Positions 43,506 to 51,536 of a stretch of 64,000 nucleotides of DNA are shown in pieces. Source of the stretch: Reyranella sp. (GTDB lineage Bacteria > Pseudomonadota > Alphaproteobacteria > Reyranellales > Reyranellaceae); assembly GCF_004297405.1 (NCBI RefSeq), contig NZ_SCVC01000043.1, positions 70,415 through 134,414 of the forward strand. The letters run 5' to 3'. A program made the position numbers and the translations under genes. The notes under the pieces were generated by a model. That model had not been told where the DNA came from and did no database searches. It was given only the letters and a program-made list of their open reading frames with translations. Numbering within the stretch: position 1 is the first letter of the stretch; each line of letters begins with the position of its first letter.

Positions 43506-44255
43506 TCAGCGGCCGGCGTCGATCGCCTGATCGATCGACGCTGCAAACACACTCATACTCTTCGGTGCGATGTCGCCGATGGCACGCATCTCGAAGCCGC
43601 CATGTCGCCAGCGAGCGATGGCAAAGCCGTCGCCCTCACTGACCTCCGGTGCTGCATCGCCCGACATCGTGGTCGGCCACAGCGACAATGCGATGCGATG
43701 CTGGTTGCGGCGATAGACCAGCACGGCGATCCGGCGGCGATCCAGCATCTCTACGCGCCCGCCCAGCAACGGAAAGCCAGCTGACGTGAGGTCATAGACC
43801 GGTGGCGCGTAGTCGATGCGCCCGGCGAACCACGGCTTGACCGTATGACTGTCCGACGAGGCGACATCGACCGGGCGATCGCCCAGACCGATGCGAAGGT
43901 AGCCTGCGATCAGCTCGTCGGTCTCGCGGCTACCCTCCTGGCCCACGAAACGGCCGCCCAGCCATCCCGCCCCGACCGCCAGCAGAAGGCTCGCCGCCAG
44001 CGCCGTGCGGCGCGGCCACACTCGCGGCGCCGGTGTGTCAACGCGTAGCTCGCGCTCGATCCGCGCGCGCAGCAGATCCGGTGTTCGCGCCGTCGGCAAT
44101 TCGCGGATCTGCACCCGCAGGCTCCGAAGATGCACGAGCTTTGCCTTGCACTCGGGACAGGCGTCGAGGGCCGCCTCGAAGTGAACGCTCTCGCCGGCCG
44201 GCAATTCGCCGTCGAGATAGGGCTCGACCATCGCCTCGCAGGTCGGGCAATCCAT
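43506..44255 (-). CDS. Anti-sigma factor, membrane-anchored, with Cys4-like zinc-finger head
   Basis: A 249-residue protein. I chose the ATG at 44255 because AAGGAG lies five bases upstream, inside the end of the sigma gene. Cytoplasmic residues 1-80 contain C3-x2-C6 and C33-x2-C36 plus a YLDGELP segment of the zf-HC2 family. The usual zinc histidine (in an EAHLAAC-type motif) is alanine here, and the extra CPTC at the N-terminus may replace it. One membrane helix lies at about 84-102. The periplasmic C-terminal 145 residues could sense the signal. It should hold the adjacent sigma factor until triggered. Confidence 0.8.
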   Translation of the reverse strand: MDCPTCEAMVEPYLDGELPAGESVHFEAALDACPECKAKLVHLRSLRVQIRELPTARTPDLLRARIERELRVDTPAPRVWPRRTALAASLLLAVGAGWLGGRFVGQEGSRETDELIAGYLRIGLGDRPVDVASSDSHTVKPWFAGRIDYAPPVYDLTSAGFPLLGGRVEMLDRRRIAVLVYRRNQHRIALSLWPTTMSGDAAPEVSEGDGFAIARWRHGGFEMRAIGDIAPKSMSVFAASIDQAIDAGR

Positions 44256-44257
44256 GG

Positions 44258-44788
44258 TCACTCCTTTCCCAGCCGGCCGCCGAGTTCGACGGCCAGCTTC
44301 TCGCGCGCCCGCGACAGGCGCGACATGATCGTGCCGATCGGCAGATCGAGGATCGCCGCGATGTGCTTGTAGGAAAGCTCCTCGATCTCGCGCAGCACCA
44401 ACACCTCGCGTGACTCCTCGGGCAGAGCCGCCAGCGCCGCCGCGATCTGGCGCCGCCGATCTACGGCCAGCGCGGTTTGCTCGGGATCGGGACCGCCATC
44501 GACGATGCTCTCGACTTCATCGAGCGGCACCCTTTCGCCGCTACGGAGCATCCGCATGTCGCTCCAGGTGTTGCGCACGATGCGCAGCAGCCAGGGCCGC
44601 GCCTCCTCGCCACGGAAAGCATGGAAGTAGCGTAGCGCTCGCAGCATCGCTTCCTGTGCCACGTCCTGCGCCTCGACCGGATCGCGCGTCAGCCAGCGCG
44701 CAAAACCGTAAGCCGCATCGAGATGCGGCAGCATGACGATGCGGAACCGCTCCAGGGCTTTGCCGTCCGGTTTCGGCGCCTCCGACAT
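44258..44788 (-). CDS. ECF-family RNA polymerase sigma factor
   Basis: A 176-residue sigma factor with regions 2 and 4 only. Region 2 is DAAYGFARWLTRDPVEAQDVAQEAMLRALRYFHAF; region 4 is ALAALPEESREVLVLREIEELSYKHIAAILDLPIGTIMSRLSRAREKL. The start is uncertain: ATG 44797 or 44788. The promoter -10 at 44808-44812 places the transcript start near 44801, which leaves only a very short leader for either. The anti-sigma gene follows with three bases between. The target promoters include its own and the divergent phosphoesterase promoter (see the shared motif). Confidence 0.9.
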   Translation of the reverse strand: MSEAPKPDGKALERFRIVMLPHLDAAYGFARWLTRDPVEAQDVAQEAMLRALRYFHAFRGEEARPWLLRIVRNTWSDMRMLRSGERVPLDEVESIVDGGPDPEQTALAVDRRRQIAAALAALPEESREVLVLREIEELSYKHIAAILDLPIGTIMSRLSRAREKLAVELGGRLGKE

Positions 44789-44807
44789 GCGACCCATAGG
44801 ACATCAA

Positions 44808-44834
44808 TACCGGCGGACCGTCGATTTTATTCCC
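44808..44834 (-). promoter_or_regulatory. ECF-type promoter of the sigma/anti-sigma operon
   Basis: Read on the minus strand: GGGAATA, 15 bases, CGGTA. The same pair with the same spacing is found on the plus strand, and the two -35 elements overlap in a perfect 16-base palindrome at 44828-44843 (TATTCCC-GC-GGGAATA). The -10 to ATG distance implies a nearly leaderless sigma mRNA. Confidence 0.7.
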
Positions 44835-44836
44835 GC

Positions 44837-44863
44837 GGGAATAGCGGCCTTCTCCGCCCGGTA
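44837..44863 (+). promoter_or_regulatory. ECF-type promoter of the phosphoesterase/cupredoxin operon
   Basis: GGGAATA, 15 bases, CGGTA on the plus strand, mirror of the minus-strand promoter. Transcription would start near 44871, about 42 bases before the phosphoesterase ATG, which has a CAGGAGG ribosome site. The matching element pair strongly suggests both operons are members of the same sigma regulon. Confidence 0.7.
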
Positions 44864-44912
44864 GGTCGGGTATGGCCCCTTCACTGATCCAGCCGGGCCA
44901 GGAGGTCCTCTC

Positions 44913-45788
44913 ATGCTGCCGCAAGACCGTCGCGAATTCCTGAAACTTTCCGGCATGGCCGGCGTCGCCTTTGCCTCGGCGTTGTTCCCCGGACAGCCAA
45001 CATCCGCGCAAGCCGCCGACTTTCACTTCATCCAGTTCTCCGACACCCATTGGGGCTACAAGGGCCCGGCCAATCCCGATGCCGAGCACACGCTCGAGAA
45101 GGCCGTCGCCACGGTGAACGCGCTGCCGAACCAGCCCGACTTCATCGTCTTCACTGGCGACCTCACCCACACGACCGACGATGCCGCTGAGCGGCGCGCC
45201 CGGATGAGGCGGTTCCGCGAAATCGTCTCCGCACTCCGGGTCAAGGACGTGCGCTTTATGCCGGGCGAGCACGATGCGGCGCTCGACAAGGGCGAGGCGT
45301 ACAAGGAGTTCTTCGGCGCTCCCTACTACACGTTCGACCACAAGGGCGTGCACTTCATCGCCCTCGACAATGTCTCGGACCCGGCCGCGAAGCTGGGCGA
45401 CGAACAACTCACCTGGCTGGCCGCCGATCTGAAACAGCGCAATGCCGAGGATCGCATCGTCGTGCTGACACATCGTCCGCTGTTCGACCTGATGCCGTCG
45501 TGGGACTGGACGACGGCCGATGGGGCCAAAGCGATCGAACTGCTGATGCCCTACAGGAATGTCGTCGTGTTCTACGGCCACATCCACCAGGAGCATCATC
45601 AGAACACCGGCCACATTGCCCATCATGCAGCGAAGTCGCTGATCTTCGCGCTGCCGGCGCCCGGCTCACAGCCCAAGCGTGCACCGTTGCAATACGATGC
45701 CGCGAGCCCCGGCCAGGGATTGGGCGTACGCGATGTCGCAATGGCGCCGACGGCAAAGCTCACCGAGATCGGCGTCGCCGGAGCTTAA
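44913..45788 (+). CDS. Tat-exported metallophosphoesterase
   Basis: A 291-residue protein. A twin-arginine signal RREFLKLSG (R6-R7) leads a hydrophobic stretch ending AQAAD. Calcineurin-type metal motifs follow in order: SDTHWG, TGDLTH, PGEHD, LTHRPL and GHIHQ. The usual GNHD is GEHD here, with a glutamate where the metal-bridging asparagine normally sits. The substrate is unknown. It is the first gene on the plus strand of the ECF module, four bases before the cupredoxin gene, and is predicted to act in the periplasm, folded with its metals before export. Confidence 0.85.
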   Translation: MLPQDRREFLKLSGMAGVAFASALFPGQPTSAQAADFHFIQFSDTHWGYKGPANPDAEHTLEKAVATVNALPNQPDFIVFTGDLTHTTDDAAERRARMRRFREIVSALRVKDVRFMPGEHDAALDKGEAYKEFFGAPYYTFDHKGVHFIALDNVSDPAAKLGDEQLTWLAADLKQRNAEDRIVVLTHRPLFDLMPSWDWTTADGAKAIELLMPYRNVVVFYGHIHQEHHQNTGHIAHHAAKSLIFALPAPGSQPKRAPLQYDAASPGQGLGVRDVAMAPTAKLTEIGVAGA

Positions 45789-45792
45789 GTCC

Positions 45793-46140
45793 GTGCAGCG
45801 TCGTGTGTTCCTGCTGGCCGCGGCGGTGACGGCGGCCAGCGCGGCAAAGCTCGTCCAGGCGGGAACGAACGAAACTCCTATCTCGGCCAAGAAGTTCGAG
45901 TTCCACCCTGCCGAGGTGCACTTGAAGCTCGGGCAGCCTGCGATCCTCGTGCTTACTTCAGAGGACCGCATTCATGGTTTCAAGGTGCCCGACCTTGGTC
46001 TGCGTGCCGAGATTGTGCCCGGTCAGGAGACGAGACTCGCTCTAACCCCGGACAAGGCCGGCCGAATCGTCTTCCTCTGTGATGTCTTCTGTGGTGACGG
46101 TCACGAGGAGATGGAAGGGATACTCATCGTCGAGGCGTAG
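45793..46140 (+). CDS. Small CuA-like cupredoxin
   Basis: A 115-residue protein with a GTG start four bases after the phosphoesterase stop. Residues 1-23 form a signal peptide (QRRVFLLAAAVTAASA, ending VQA). The copper-site pattern is H61 (RIHGFKVPDLG), C96-x3-C100-x3-H104-x2-M107 (FLCDVFCGDGHEEM). This is the CuA arrangement of cytochrome oxidase subunit II, but as a stand-alone soluble domain. It could carry electrons or hold copper in the periplasm. No oxidase subunit gene lies nearby. Confidence 0.82.
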   Translation: MQRRVFLLAAAVTAASAAKLVQAGTNETPISAKKFEFHPAEVHLKLGQPAILVLTSEDRIHGFKVPDLGLRAEIVPGQETRLALTPDKAGRIVFLCDVFCGDGHEEMEGILIVEA

Positions 46141-46154
46141 CGCGGGTTCCAACC

Positions 46155-47876
46155 CTACTTCAGGAGCGATCCCAGCACGCCGCGCAGCACGGCGCCGCCG
46201 ACGCTGGCACCGATGGTCGCCGCCTTGCCCTTGCCGAACACTGCTTTTGCCGCTTCGCGCGCCACCACCGTCGTGACACTGCGGCCGGCGGCCTTGGCGA
46301 TCGTAACGCCGACCGAATCGCGCGGCCGGCCGACCGGCGCGCGCGGTTTCGGCGTCGGCGCTGGAGCTTCCGTCCGGGCTTTCTTCAAGCGCGGCTCGGG
46401 GCGTGAGGCAGGTCCCGACTCTGCCGGCGGAGCGGCGGGTGGCGGTGCTGGTGGCGGAGTCTGGGAACGCGGCCCCCAGGGACCCGAAGAGGCCGGCACA
46501 GTGGGCGGCACCGACCCATACTGACCACGCCGCTTCAGCGCCTCGCCACTCGCCGGGGCGGCCGGCGCCTCGGCTGGAGCCGCCTGTGTGCCGGCGGCGA
46601 CCCGGCCGGTCAGCACCTCGTAGGCCGAGGCGCGATCGACGGGCTTGTCGTATTTGCCGGCGAGCGGACTAGCCGCGATCACCGCCGCGCGTTCGGCATC
46701 CGTGGCCGGTCCGATACGACCGCGCGGCGGAGCAACAAAGCAGCGCTCCACCGGCGTCGGCACACCCTTGGCATCGAGGAAGGAAACCAACGCCTCGCCG
46801 ACACCCAGCTCGGTAATGGTCTGCGCCGCGTTGAACTTCTTGTTGGGCCGGAAGGTCTCCGCCGCCACCTTCACCGCTTTCTGGTCTTTGGGTGTGAAGG
46901 CGCGCAGCGCATGCTGCACCCGGTTGCCGAGCTGGCCCAGGACCGACTCCGGAATATCGAGCGGGTTCTGGGTGATGAAGTAGACACCCACGCCCTTGGA
47001 GCGGATCAGGCGCACCACCTGCTCGATGCGATTGAGCAGCGCCTTGGGCGCATCGTCGAACAGCAGGTGCGCTTCATCGAAGAAGAAGACGAACTTCGGC
47101 TTGTCGAGGTCGCCGACCTCGGGAAGCGTTTCGAACAATTCCGACAGGAGCCACAACAGGAAGGTGGCGTAGAGGCGCGGGCTCTGCATCAGCCGGTCCG
47201 CCGCCAGCACATTGATCGCGCCAAAACCTGACGGATCGCAGCGCATCATGTCAGACAACACCAGCGCCGGTTCGCCGAAGAAACCATTGCCGCCCTGCTG
47301 ATCGAGGATCAGGAGCTGGCGTTGAATGGTGCCGACCGTCTGCTTGCTCACATTGCCGAATTCGGTGGTGAGGCTGCCGGCATTCTCGGCGACCCACTGC
47401 AGCATCGCCTGAAGGTCCTTGAAGTCGAGCAGCAGCAGGCCTTGCTCATCGGCCACCTTGAAGACGATGTTGAGGACGCCCTCCTGCGTGTCGTTGAGCT
47501 GCAGCAGGCGCGCCATCAGTACGGGGCCGACCTCGCTCACCGTCGTACGGATGGGATGACCCTTCTCCCCGAACAGGTCCCAGAAAATCGTCGGGAAGGC
47601 GTGGCCGGCATAGCCGTCGATCTTGAGCTGCTGGGCGCGCTCCACGGCTTTGGGATTGTTGCCGCCCGCCTGGGACACGCCAGACAGGTCGCCTTTTACG
47701 TCGGCCATGAAGACGGGCACGCCAAACGCGGAAAAGCCTTCGGCAATGGTCTGCAAAGTCACCGTCTTGCCGGTGCCCGTGGCGCCCGCAATCAGGCCGT
47801 GCCGGTTGGCGTACTTCAGCAGGAGATATTGATCGGCATCGCTTTCGCCCACGAAGATCGCCGCATTGTCGCTCAT
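46155..47876 (-). CDS. HerA-like (DUF853/YjgR) ATPase
   Basis: A 573-residue protein. Walker A is GATGTGKT (about 32-39) and Walker B FVFFFDEAHLLF (about 265-276), inside a FtsK/HerA-type fold: LIAGATGTGKTVTLQTIAEGFSAFGVPVFMADVKGDLSG and YFITQNPLDIPESVLGQLGNRVQHALRAFT. The C-terminal 130 residues are Pro/Ala-rich and disordered-looking, ending in a glycine-rich segment (GKAATIGASVGGAVLRGVLGSLL). Its cellular role is not established. It is divergent from the TIM-barrel gene; a TTTAGCTAAA palindrome (47904-47913) lies in that spacer. Confidence 0.88.
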   Translation of the reverse strand: MSDNAAIFVGESDADQYLLLKYANRHGLIAGATGTGKTVTLQTIAEGFSAFGVPVFMADVKGDLSGVSQAGGNNPKAVERAQQLKIDGYAGHAFPTIFWDLFGEKGHPIRTTVSEVGPVLMARLLQLNDTQEGVLNIVFKVADEQGLLLLDFKDLQAMLQWVAENAGSLTTEFGNVSKQTVGTIQRQLLILDQQGGNGFFGEPALVLSDMMRCDPSGFGAINVLAADRLMQSPRLYATFLLWLLSELFETLPEVGDLDKPKFVFFFDEAHLLFDDAPKALLNRIEQVVRLIRSKGVGVYFITQNPLDIPESVLGQLGNRVQHALRAFTPKDQKAVKVAAETFRPNKKFNAAQTITELGVGEALVSFLDAKGVPTPVERCFVAPPRGRIGPATDAERAAVIAASPLAGKYDKPVDRASAYEVLTGRVAAGTQAAPAEAPAAPASGEALKRRGQYGSVPPTVPASSGPWGPRSQTPPPAPPPAAPPAESGPASRPEPRLKKARTEAPAPTPKPRAPVGRPRDSVGVTIAKAAGRSVTTVVAREAAKAVFGKGKAATIGASVGGAVLRGVLGSLLK

Positions 47877-47941
47877 GCCGTCTCCCTCGCTTACTGGCTC
47901 GACTTTAGCTAAACAGCGCGCTCCATTGTAGGTTAGTCCGC

Positions 47942-48832
47942 ATGTCCCTTCCCCGTCTCGCCCTGGCCGTCATCGGTGATGAAATCGGCCCCTCGCTCGA
48001 TGAAATGATCTCTTTCTGCCGGGAGCACGAGGTTCGCCGCCTCGATATGCGCACGGTGGGTGGCCGCAACCTGCTGAGCATGTCTCTCGACGAGGCGAGC
48101 GGCATCGCGCGCACCATCGAGAAGGCGGGGTTGCAGGTGCCGACCTTCGTTTCGCCGCTGCTCAAATGGCCGGCCGAAGGCAAAGGCACAGAGGGTGGCG
48201 GCAAGGTTGACTTCGCCTTCGATCCATCGGATTGCCCGGCCGAAGATCCGCTGGTTCATGCCTTCGATCTCGCGATCATGCTGGGCGCTAGCCGCATCCG
48301 GGTGTTCAGCCATCTGCGCTATCCGGGCTACCGGCCGCAGGACCTGTTCGGCCGCTACGAACGGCTGATCGACCTGGCCATGACCTACTCCGTCACCGTC
48401 GAGATCGAGAACGAGCCGGTGTGCAACATCGCCACCGTGACGGATCTCGCCGAGCTGTTCGAGACCATGACCGAAGCCATGGCGCCCAATCCCCTGCCCT
48501 CGACCTTGCGTCCCCTGATAGATATCGGCAACGCTTGGGTGGCGGGCAAACCACCGAGCGATGCCGAGATCGCAGCGCTCGCGCCGCGGACTGACCTCAT
48601 CCATCTCAAGGACCGGGACTCGACGGCCAAGCGCACCGTGCCGCTGGGCGACGGCGACATTCCCTGGGCTCGCGAACTCGAACGCCTCCTTGCCGCTGCA
48701 GCAACAGGCTCTGTCCGAGAGATCGTCGCCAGCATCGAGACGCATTGCCCGCAGGATGGTCGCAACGCCACCGCCCGCTCGGTCGCGGGCCTGCGCCGAA
48801 TCGCGAGCGAGATCGGCGTCGAAGTCGTCTAA
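47942..48832 (+). CDS. Sugar phosphate isomerase/epimerase family TIM-barrel protein
   Basis: A 296-residue AP-endonuclease-2/xylose-isomerase-like TIM barrel. Segments with metal-binding candidates are VTVEIENEPVCN (Glu near 160), LIDIGNAWVAG and LIHLKDRDST. The N-terminus (LALAVIGDEIGPSLDEMISFCREHEVRRLDMRT) is typical. The reaction and sugar are unknown. It overlaps the convergent GST gene by four bases. Confidence 0.82.
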   Translation: MSLPRLALAVIGDEIGPSLDEMISFCREHEVRRLDMRTVGGRNLLSMSLDEASGIARTIEKAGLQVPTFVSPLLKWPAEGKGTEGGGKVDFAFDPSDCPAEDPLVHAFDLAIMLGASRIRVFSHLRYPGYRPQDLFGRYERLIDLAMTYSVTVEIENEPVCNIATVTDLAELFETMTEAMAPNPLPSTLRPLIDIGNAWVAGKPPSDAEIAALAPRTDLIHLKDRDSTAKRTVPLGDGDIPWARELERLLAAAATGSVREIVASIETHCPQDGRNATARSVAGLRRIASEIGVEVV

Positions 48833-49752
48833 GCCGGCGTGACGATGAAGCCGGCGCGCGGAAAGTGGACGACGATGTCGCCCACCCGCTCGTCGTTGCG
48901 GCTGATCGAAATGTGATCAGGCGTCAGGCCCACCAGCGTTCCCGTCACCGGCACCTTGCCGGTATCGTCCGGCGTGATGCTGATCTTCTGACCGGCCTTC
49001 AATCCACTGGGATCGGCAGCGTCGACGCTACACGCTGCGGGCTTTGCGGCCTTGGCAACCGCTAACGCATCGGCCGCGCTCATCTCCGTCGGGTTGCCGC
49101 TGCCGATTGCTTTCATCCGCTCCGACCAGGCCGTGAGGCGCGGCAGACGGTCGAGCGGCGGCACGGCCTTGCCACCGCCCAGCCGTTCTTTGATGAACCA
49201 TACCGGATTGTAGAGGGCGCAATCCGCCAGGCTCGGAGCTGCTCCCAACAGATAGGCGCGGCCGTCGCCCAGCATCTCCTCGGCCAGCACGAGCTGGGCA
49301 TAGGTCTGCTGCGCGGCGATCGGTGCTGCAGCCTTGAGCTTCGCGGGCTCGAACGAGCGGCCGGAGAACTCGCTGCGATCCTTGTGGAACGCTTCCGGCA
49401 GTTTATCGCCGATCGCACCCATGACGATGCCGACCGCGGCCCAGAAGATGTTGCGGTCGATCCACATGGCGAGTGCCCGAGCCTCGCCTTCCTTGCCGGG
49501 CGGCAGCAACGGCGGCGTGGGTGCGTGCTTCTCGATCTCCAGCATGATGAGCTGGGTATCGCAGTAGATATCGGCGCCGATTTGCATGACCGGTGTCTTG
49601 CGATAGCCGCCCGTGAGCGGCATCAGGTCCGGCTTCGGCATGATGTTGGGGATGGTGACTGACTTCCAGCCCAGCTTCTTGAGGCCGAAGGCGATCCGCA
49701 CCTTCTCCGAGAAGGGCGAGGTCGGATAGTGGTGCAGGATCAGGTCGGTCAT
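48829..49752 (-). CDS. Glutathione S-transferase family protein with C-terminal extension
   Basis: A 307-residue protein. The N-terminal thioredoxin fold (LILHHYPTSPFSEKVRIAFGLKKLGW, KTPVMQIGADIYCDTQLIMLEIE) is a GST type. The helical C-terminal domain runs to about 225. The last 75 residues (KISITPDDTGKVPVTGTLVGLTPDHISISR and GDIVVHFPRAGFIV) are an extra beta-rich module not found in ordinary GSTs. Its ligand is unknown. Nine bases separate it from rpe downstream of it on the other side. Confidence 0.82.
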   Translation of the reverse strand: MTDLILHHYPTSPFSEKVRIAFGLKKLGWKSVTIPNIMPKPDLMPLTGGYRKTPVMQIGADIYCDTQLIMLEIEKHAPTPPLLPPGKEGEARALAMWIDRNIFWAAVGIVMGAIGDKLPEAFHKDRSEFSGRSFEPAKLKAAAPIAAQQTYAQLVLAEEMLGDGRAYLLGAAPSLADCALYNPVWFIKERLGGGKAVPPLDRLPRLTAWSERMKAIGSGNPTEMSAADALAVAKAAKPAACSVDAADPSGLKAGQKISITPDDTGKVPVTGTLVGLTPDHISISRNDERVGDIVVHFPRAGFIVTPA

Positions 49753-49761
49753 GTCGTCTCC

Positions 49762-50424
49762 CTAGGAGCGCAGCGCCTTGATGCTGGCGGCGTACTTGTC
49801 AGGACCATCGCCGAAAACCGCGGTGCCGGCCACCAGCACGTCGGCGCCGGCCTTGATGCAGCGCTTCGCCGTCTCGACGTTGACCCCGCCATCGACTTCG
49901 AGGTCGATCGGCTTGCCCAACGCGTCGATTGCCTTGCGCAGGGCAGCGATCTTGGCGAGTTGGCTTTCGATGAAAGCCTGACCGCCGAAGCCCGGATTGA
50001 CGCTCATCACCAGCACGAGGTCCAGATCGCCCAACACATGCTCGATGGCAGACAGCGGCGTCGCCGGATTGAGGACGGCGCCCGCCTTCTTGCCCAGGCT
50101 CTTGATGAGCTGGATCGTACGATGGATGTGCGGCCCTGCCTCGGGGTGGAAGGAGATCACGTCGGCGCCGGCGTCGGCGAAGGCCGGCACCAGCGGATCG
50201 ACCGGCGAGATCATGAGATGCACGTCGAAGGGCTGCTTGCTGTGCTTGCGCAGCGCCTTCACCACCATCGGCCCGATCGTGAGGTTGGGCACGAAGTGGC
50301 CGTCCATCACGTCGACATGGATCCAGTCGGCGCCCGCGGCGGTGATCGCCTCGATCTCGCGACCCAGGGCGGCGAAGTCGGCGGAGAGGATCGACGGGGC
50401 GATGCGGACAGGCTGTTGCGGCAT
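49762..50424 (-). CDS. rpe: Ribulose-phosphate 3-epimerase
   Basis: A 220-residue TIM-barrel enzyme that interconverts ribulose-5-phosphate and xylulose-5-phosphate. APSILSADFAALGREIEA, WIHVDVMDGHFVPNLTIGP, VLVMSVNPGFGGQ and LEVDGGVNVETA carry the metal and phosphate sites. It lies 19 bases downstream of pheA on the same strand and just upstream of the GST gene. Confidence 0.97.
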   Translation of the reverse strand: MPQQPVRIAPSILSADFAALGREIEAITAAGADWIHVDVMDGHFVPNLTIGPMVVKALRKHSKQPFDVHLMISPVDPLVPAFADAGADVISFHPEAGPHIHRTIQLIKSLGKKAGAVLNPATPLSAIEHVLGDLDLVLVMSVNPGFGGQAFIESQLAKIAALRKAIDALGKPIDLEVDGGVNVETAKRCIKAGADVLVAGTAVFGDGPDKYAASIKALRS

Positions 50425-50443
50425 TGAGGCCTCGAAGTCGCGC

Positions 50444-51364
50444 TCAGGTGCCGGGACGCGTCGGTGCGTCCCAGCCCTTGCGGCGGAAGGGGTTCGTCGG
50501 GAAGGTGCCGAGCAGCTTCAGCTCCTCGGAGAAGAAGCCCAGCTCCTCGAGCGCAAGATGCACGCTGCGCTGCTCCGGATGGCCTTCGACCTCGGCATAG
50601 AACTGCGCCTGTTCGAAACGCGCGCCGGAGAGATAGCTCTCGAGCTTCACGATGTTGACGCCGTTGGTCGCAAAACCGCCCAGCGCTTTGTAGAGCGCCG
50701 CCGGCCGGCTCTTCACGCGGAAGAGGAACGCCGTCATGCACTGCACGGTACGCCAGTCGAGCGTGGCCTGATCGCGCGAGAAGACCAGCATGCGCGTGGT
50801 GTTGTGGTCGGCATCCTCGATGTTCTTCGCCAGCACCTTCAGGTCGTAGATCCTGGCGGCCAGCGACGAGGCGATCGCGCCGACCTTGGGATCGCCGATC
50901 TCGGCGATCTCACGCGCCGCGCCTGCCGTATCGGCATGGACCAGCGGCTGGAAGCGGTGCTTCTTCAGGAAGTTGCGGCACTGGGCCAGCGCCTGGACGT
51001 GGCTCTTCACGGTCTTGATCGACTTCAGTGAGGCGCCCGGCAGCGCCACCAGGCAGTGCTCGACCCGCTGGAAGTGCTCGGCCACGATCTTGAGCTTGGT
51101 GTGCGGCAGCAGGCTGTGCAGGTCGGCGACGCGGCCGGCGATCGAATTCTCGACCGGGATGATGGCCAACTCCGCCTTGCCGGCCTGGACCGCGCCCATG
51201 GCCGTATCGAAGGTCGGGCAGGGCAGCGTGGTCATGTAAGGAAAGGCCGCGCGGCAGGCCATGTCCGAGTTGGCGCCGGGTTCGCCCTGGAAGGCGATGA
51301 TGTTGCTGGCGGCGGCTTTGCCGCCCCTGGTCTTGGCTGCCGTCTTGGCTGTCTGCCGGGCCAT
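50444..51364 (-). CDS. pheA: Prephenate dehydratase
   Basis: A 306-residue monofunctional enzyme that makes phenylpyruvate from prephenate in phenylalanine synthesis. The catalytic domain starts near IIAFQGEPGANSDMACR and includes LAIIPVENSIAGRVADL and DHNTTRMLVF. The C-terminal ACT domain (from about 215; FRVKSRPAALYKALGGFATNGVNIVKLESYL) senses phenylalanine. A Lys/Ala-rich tail of about 18 residues precedes the core. The start chosen has GGGAGA upstream; a longer antisense reading through the cytochrome gene is rejected. Confidence 0.95.
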   Translation of the reverse strand: MARQTAKTAAKTRGGKAAASNIIAFQGEPGANSDMACRAAFPYMTTLPCPTFDTAMGAVQAGKAELAIIPVENSIAGRVADLHSLLPHTKLKIVAEHFQRVEHCLVALPGASLKSIKTVKSHVQALAQCRNFLKKHRFQPLVHADTAGAAREIAEIGDPKVGAIASSLAARIYDLKVLAKNIEDADHNTTRMLVFSRDQATLDWRTVQCMTAFLFRVKSRPAALYKALGGFATNGVNIVKLESYLSGARFEQAQFYAEVEGHPEQRSVHLALEELGFFSEELKLLGTFPTNPFRRKGWDAPTRPGT

Positions 51365-51536
51365 ATGTCGGAATTCTCCCCGCGTTCTGAGGCTCCTCGA
51401 TAGGCGAAAAACCTTGTGATTCCCGGCACTTGCGACGTTCCGCCGCGCGAGCCTGCTGGTGCGATGGGATACTACTGGCGGCGTCGCGGGCGTGCTACAG
51501 CAGCGTCCGAAGAATTTGCCGTTTCGGGATTTGACT

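Noticed and set aside
46141..46154. GGGTT-CC-AACCC inverted repeat between the cupredoxin and the HerA-like gene as a terminator
   Set aside because: The stem would be at most three to five pairs with a tiny loop and no T-run on either strand.
46155..47876. HerA-like ATPase as part of a HerA-NurA or HerA-SIR2 defence pair
   Set aside because: No nuclease, SIR2 or other effector gene is adjacent, and the protein matches the DUF853/YjgR type with its own C-terminal tail.
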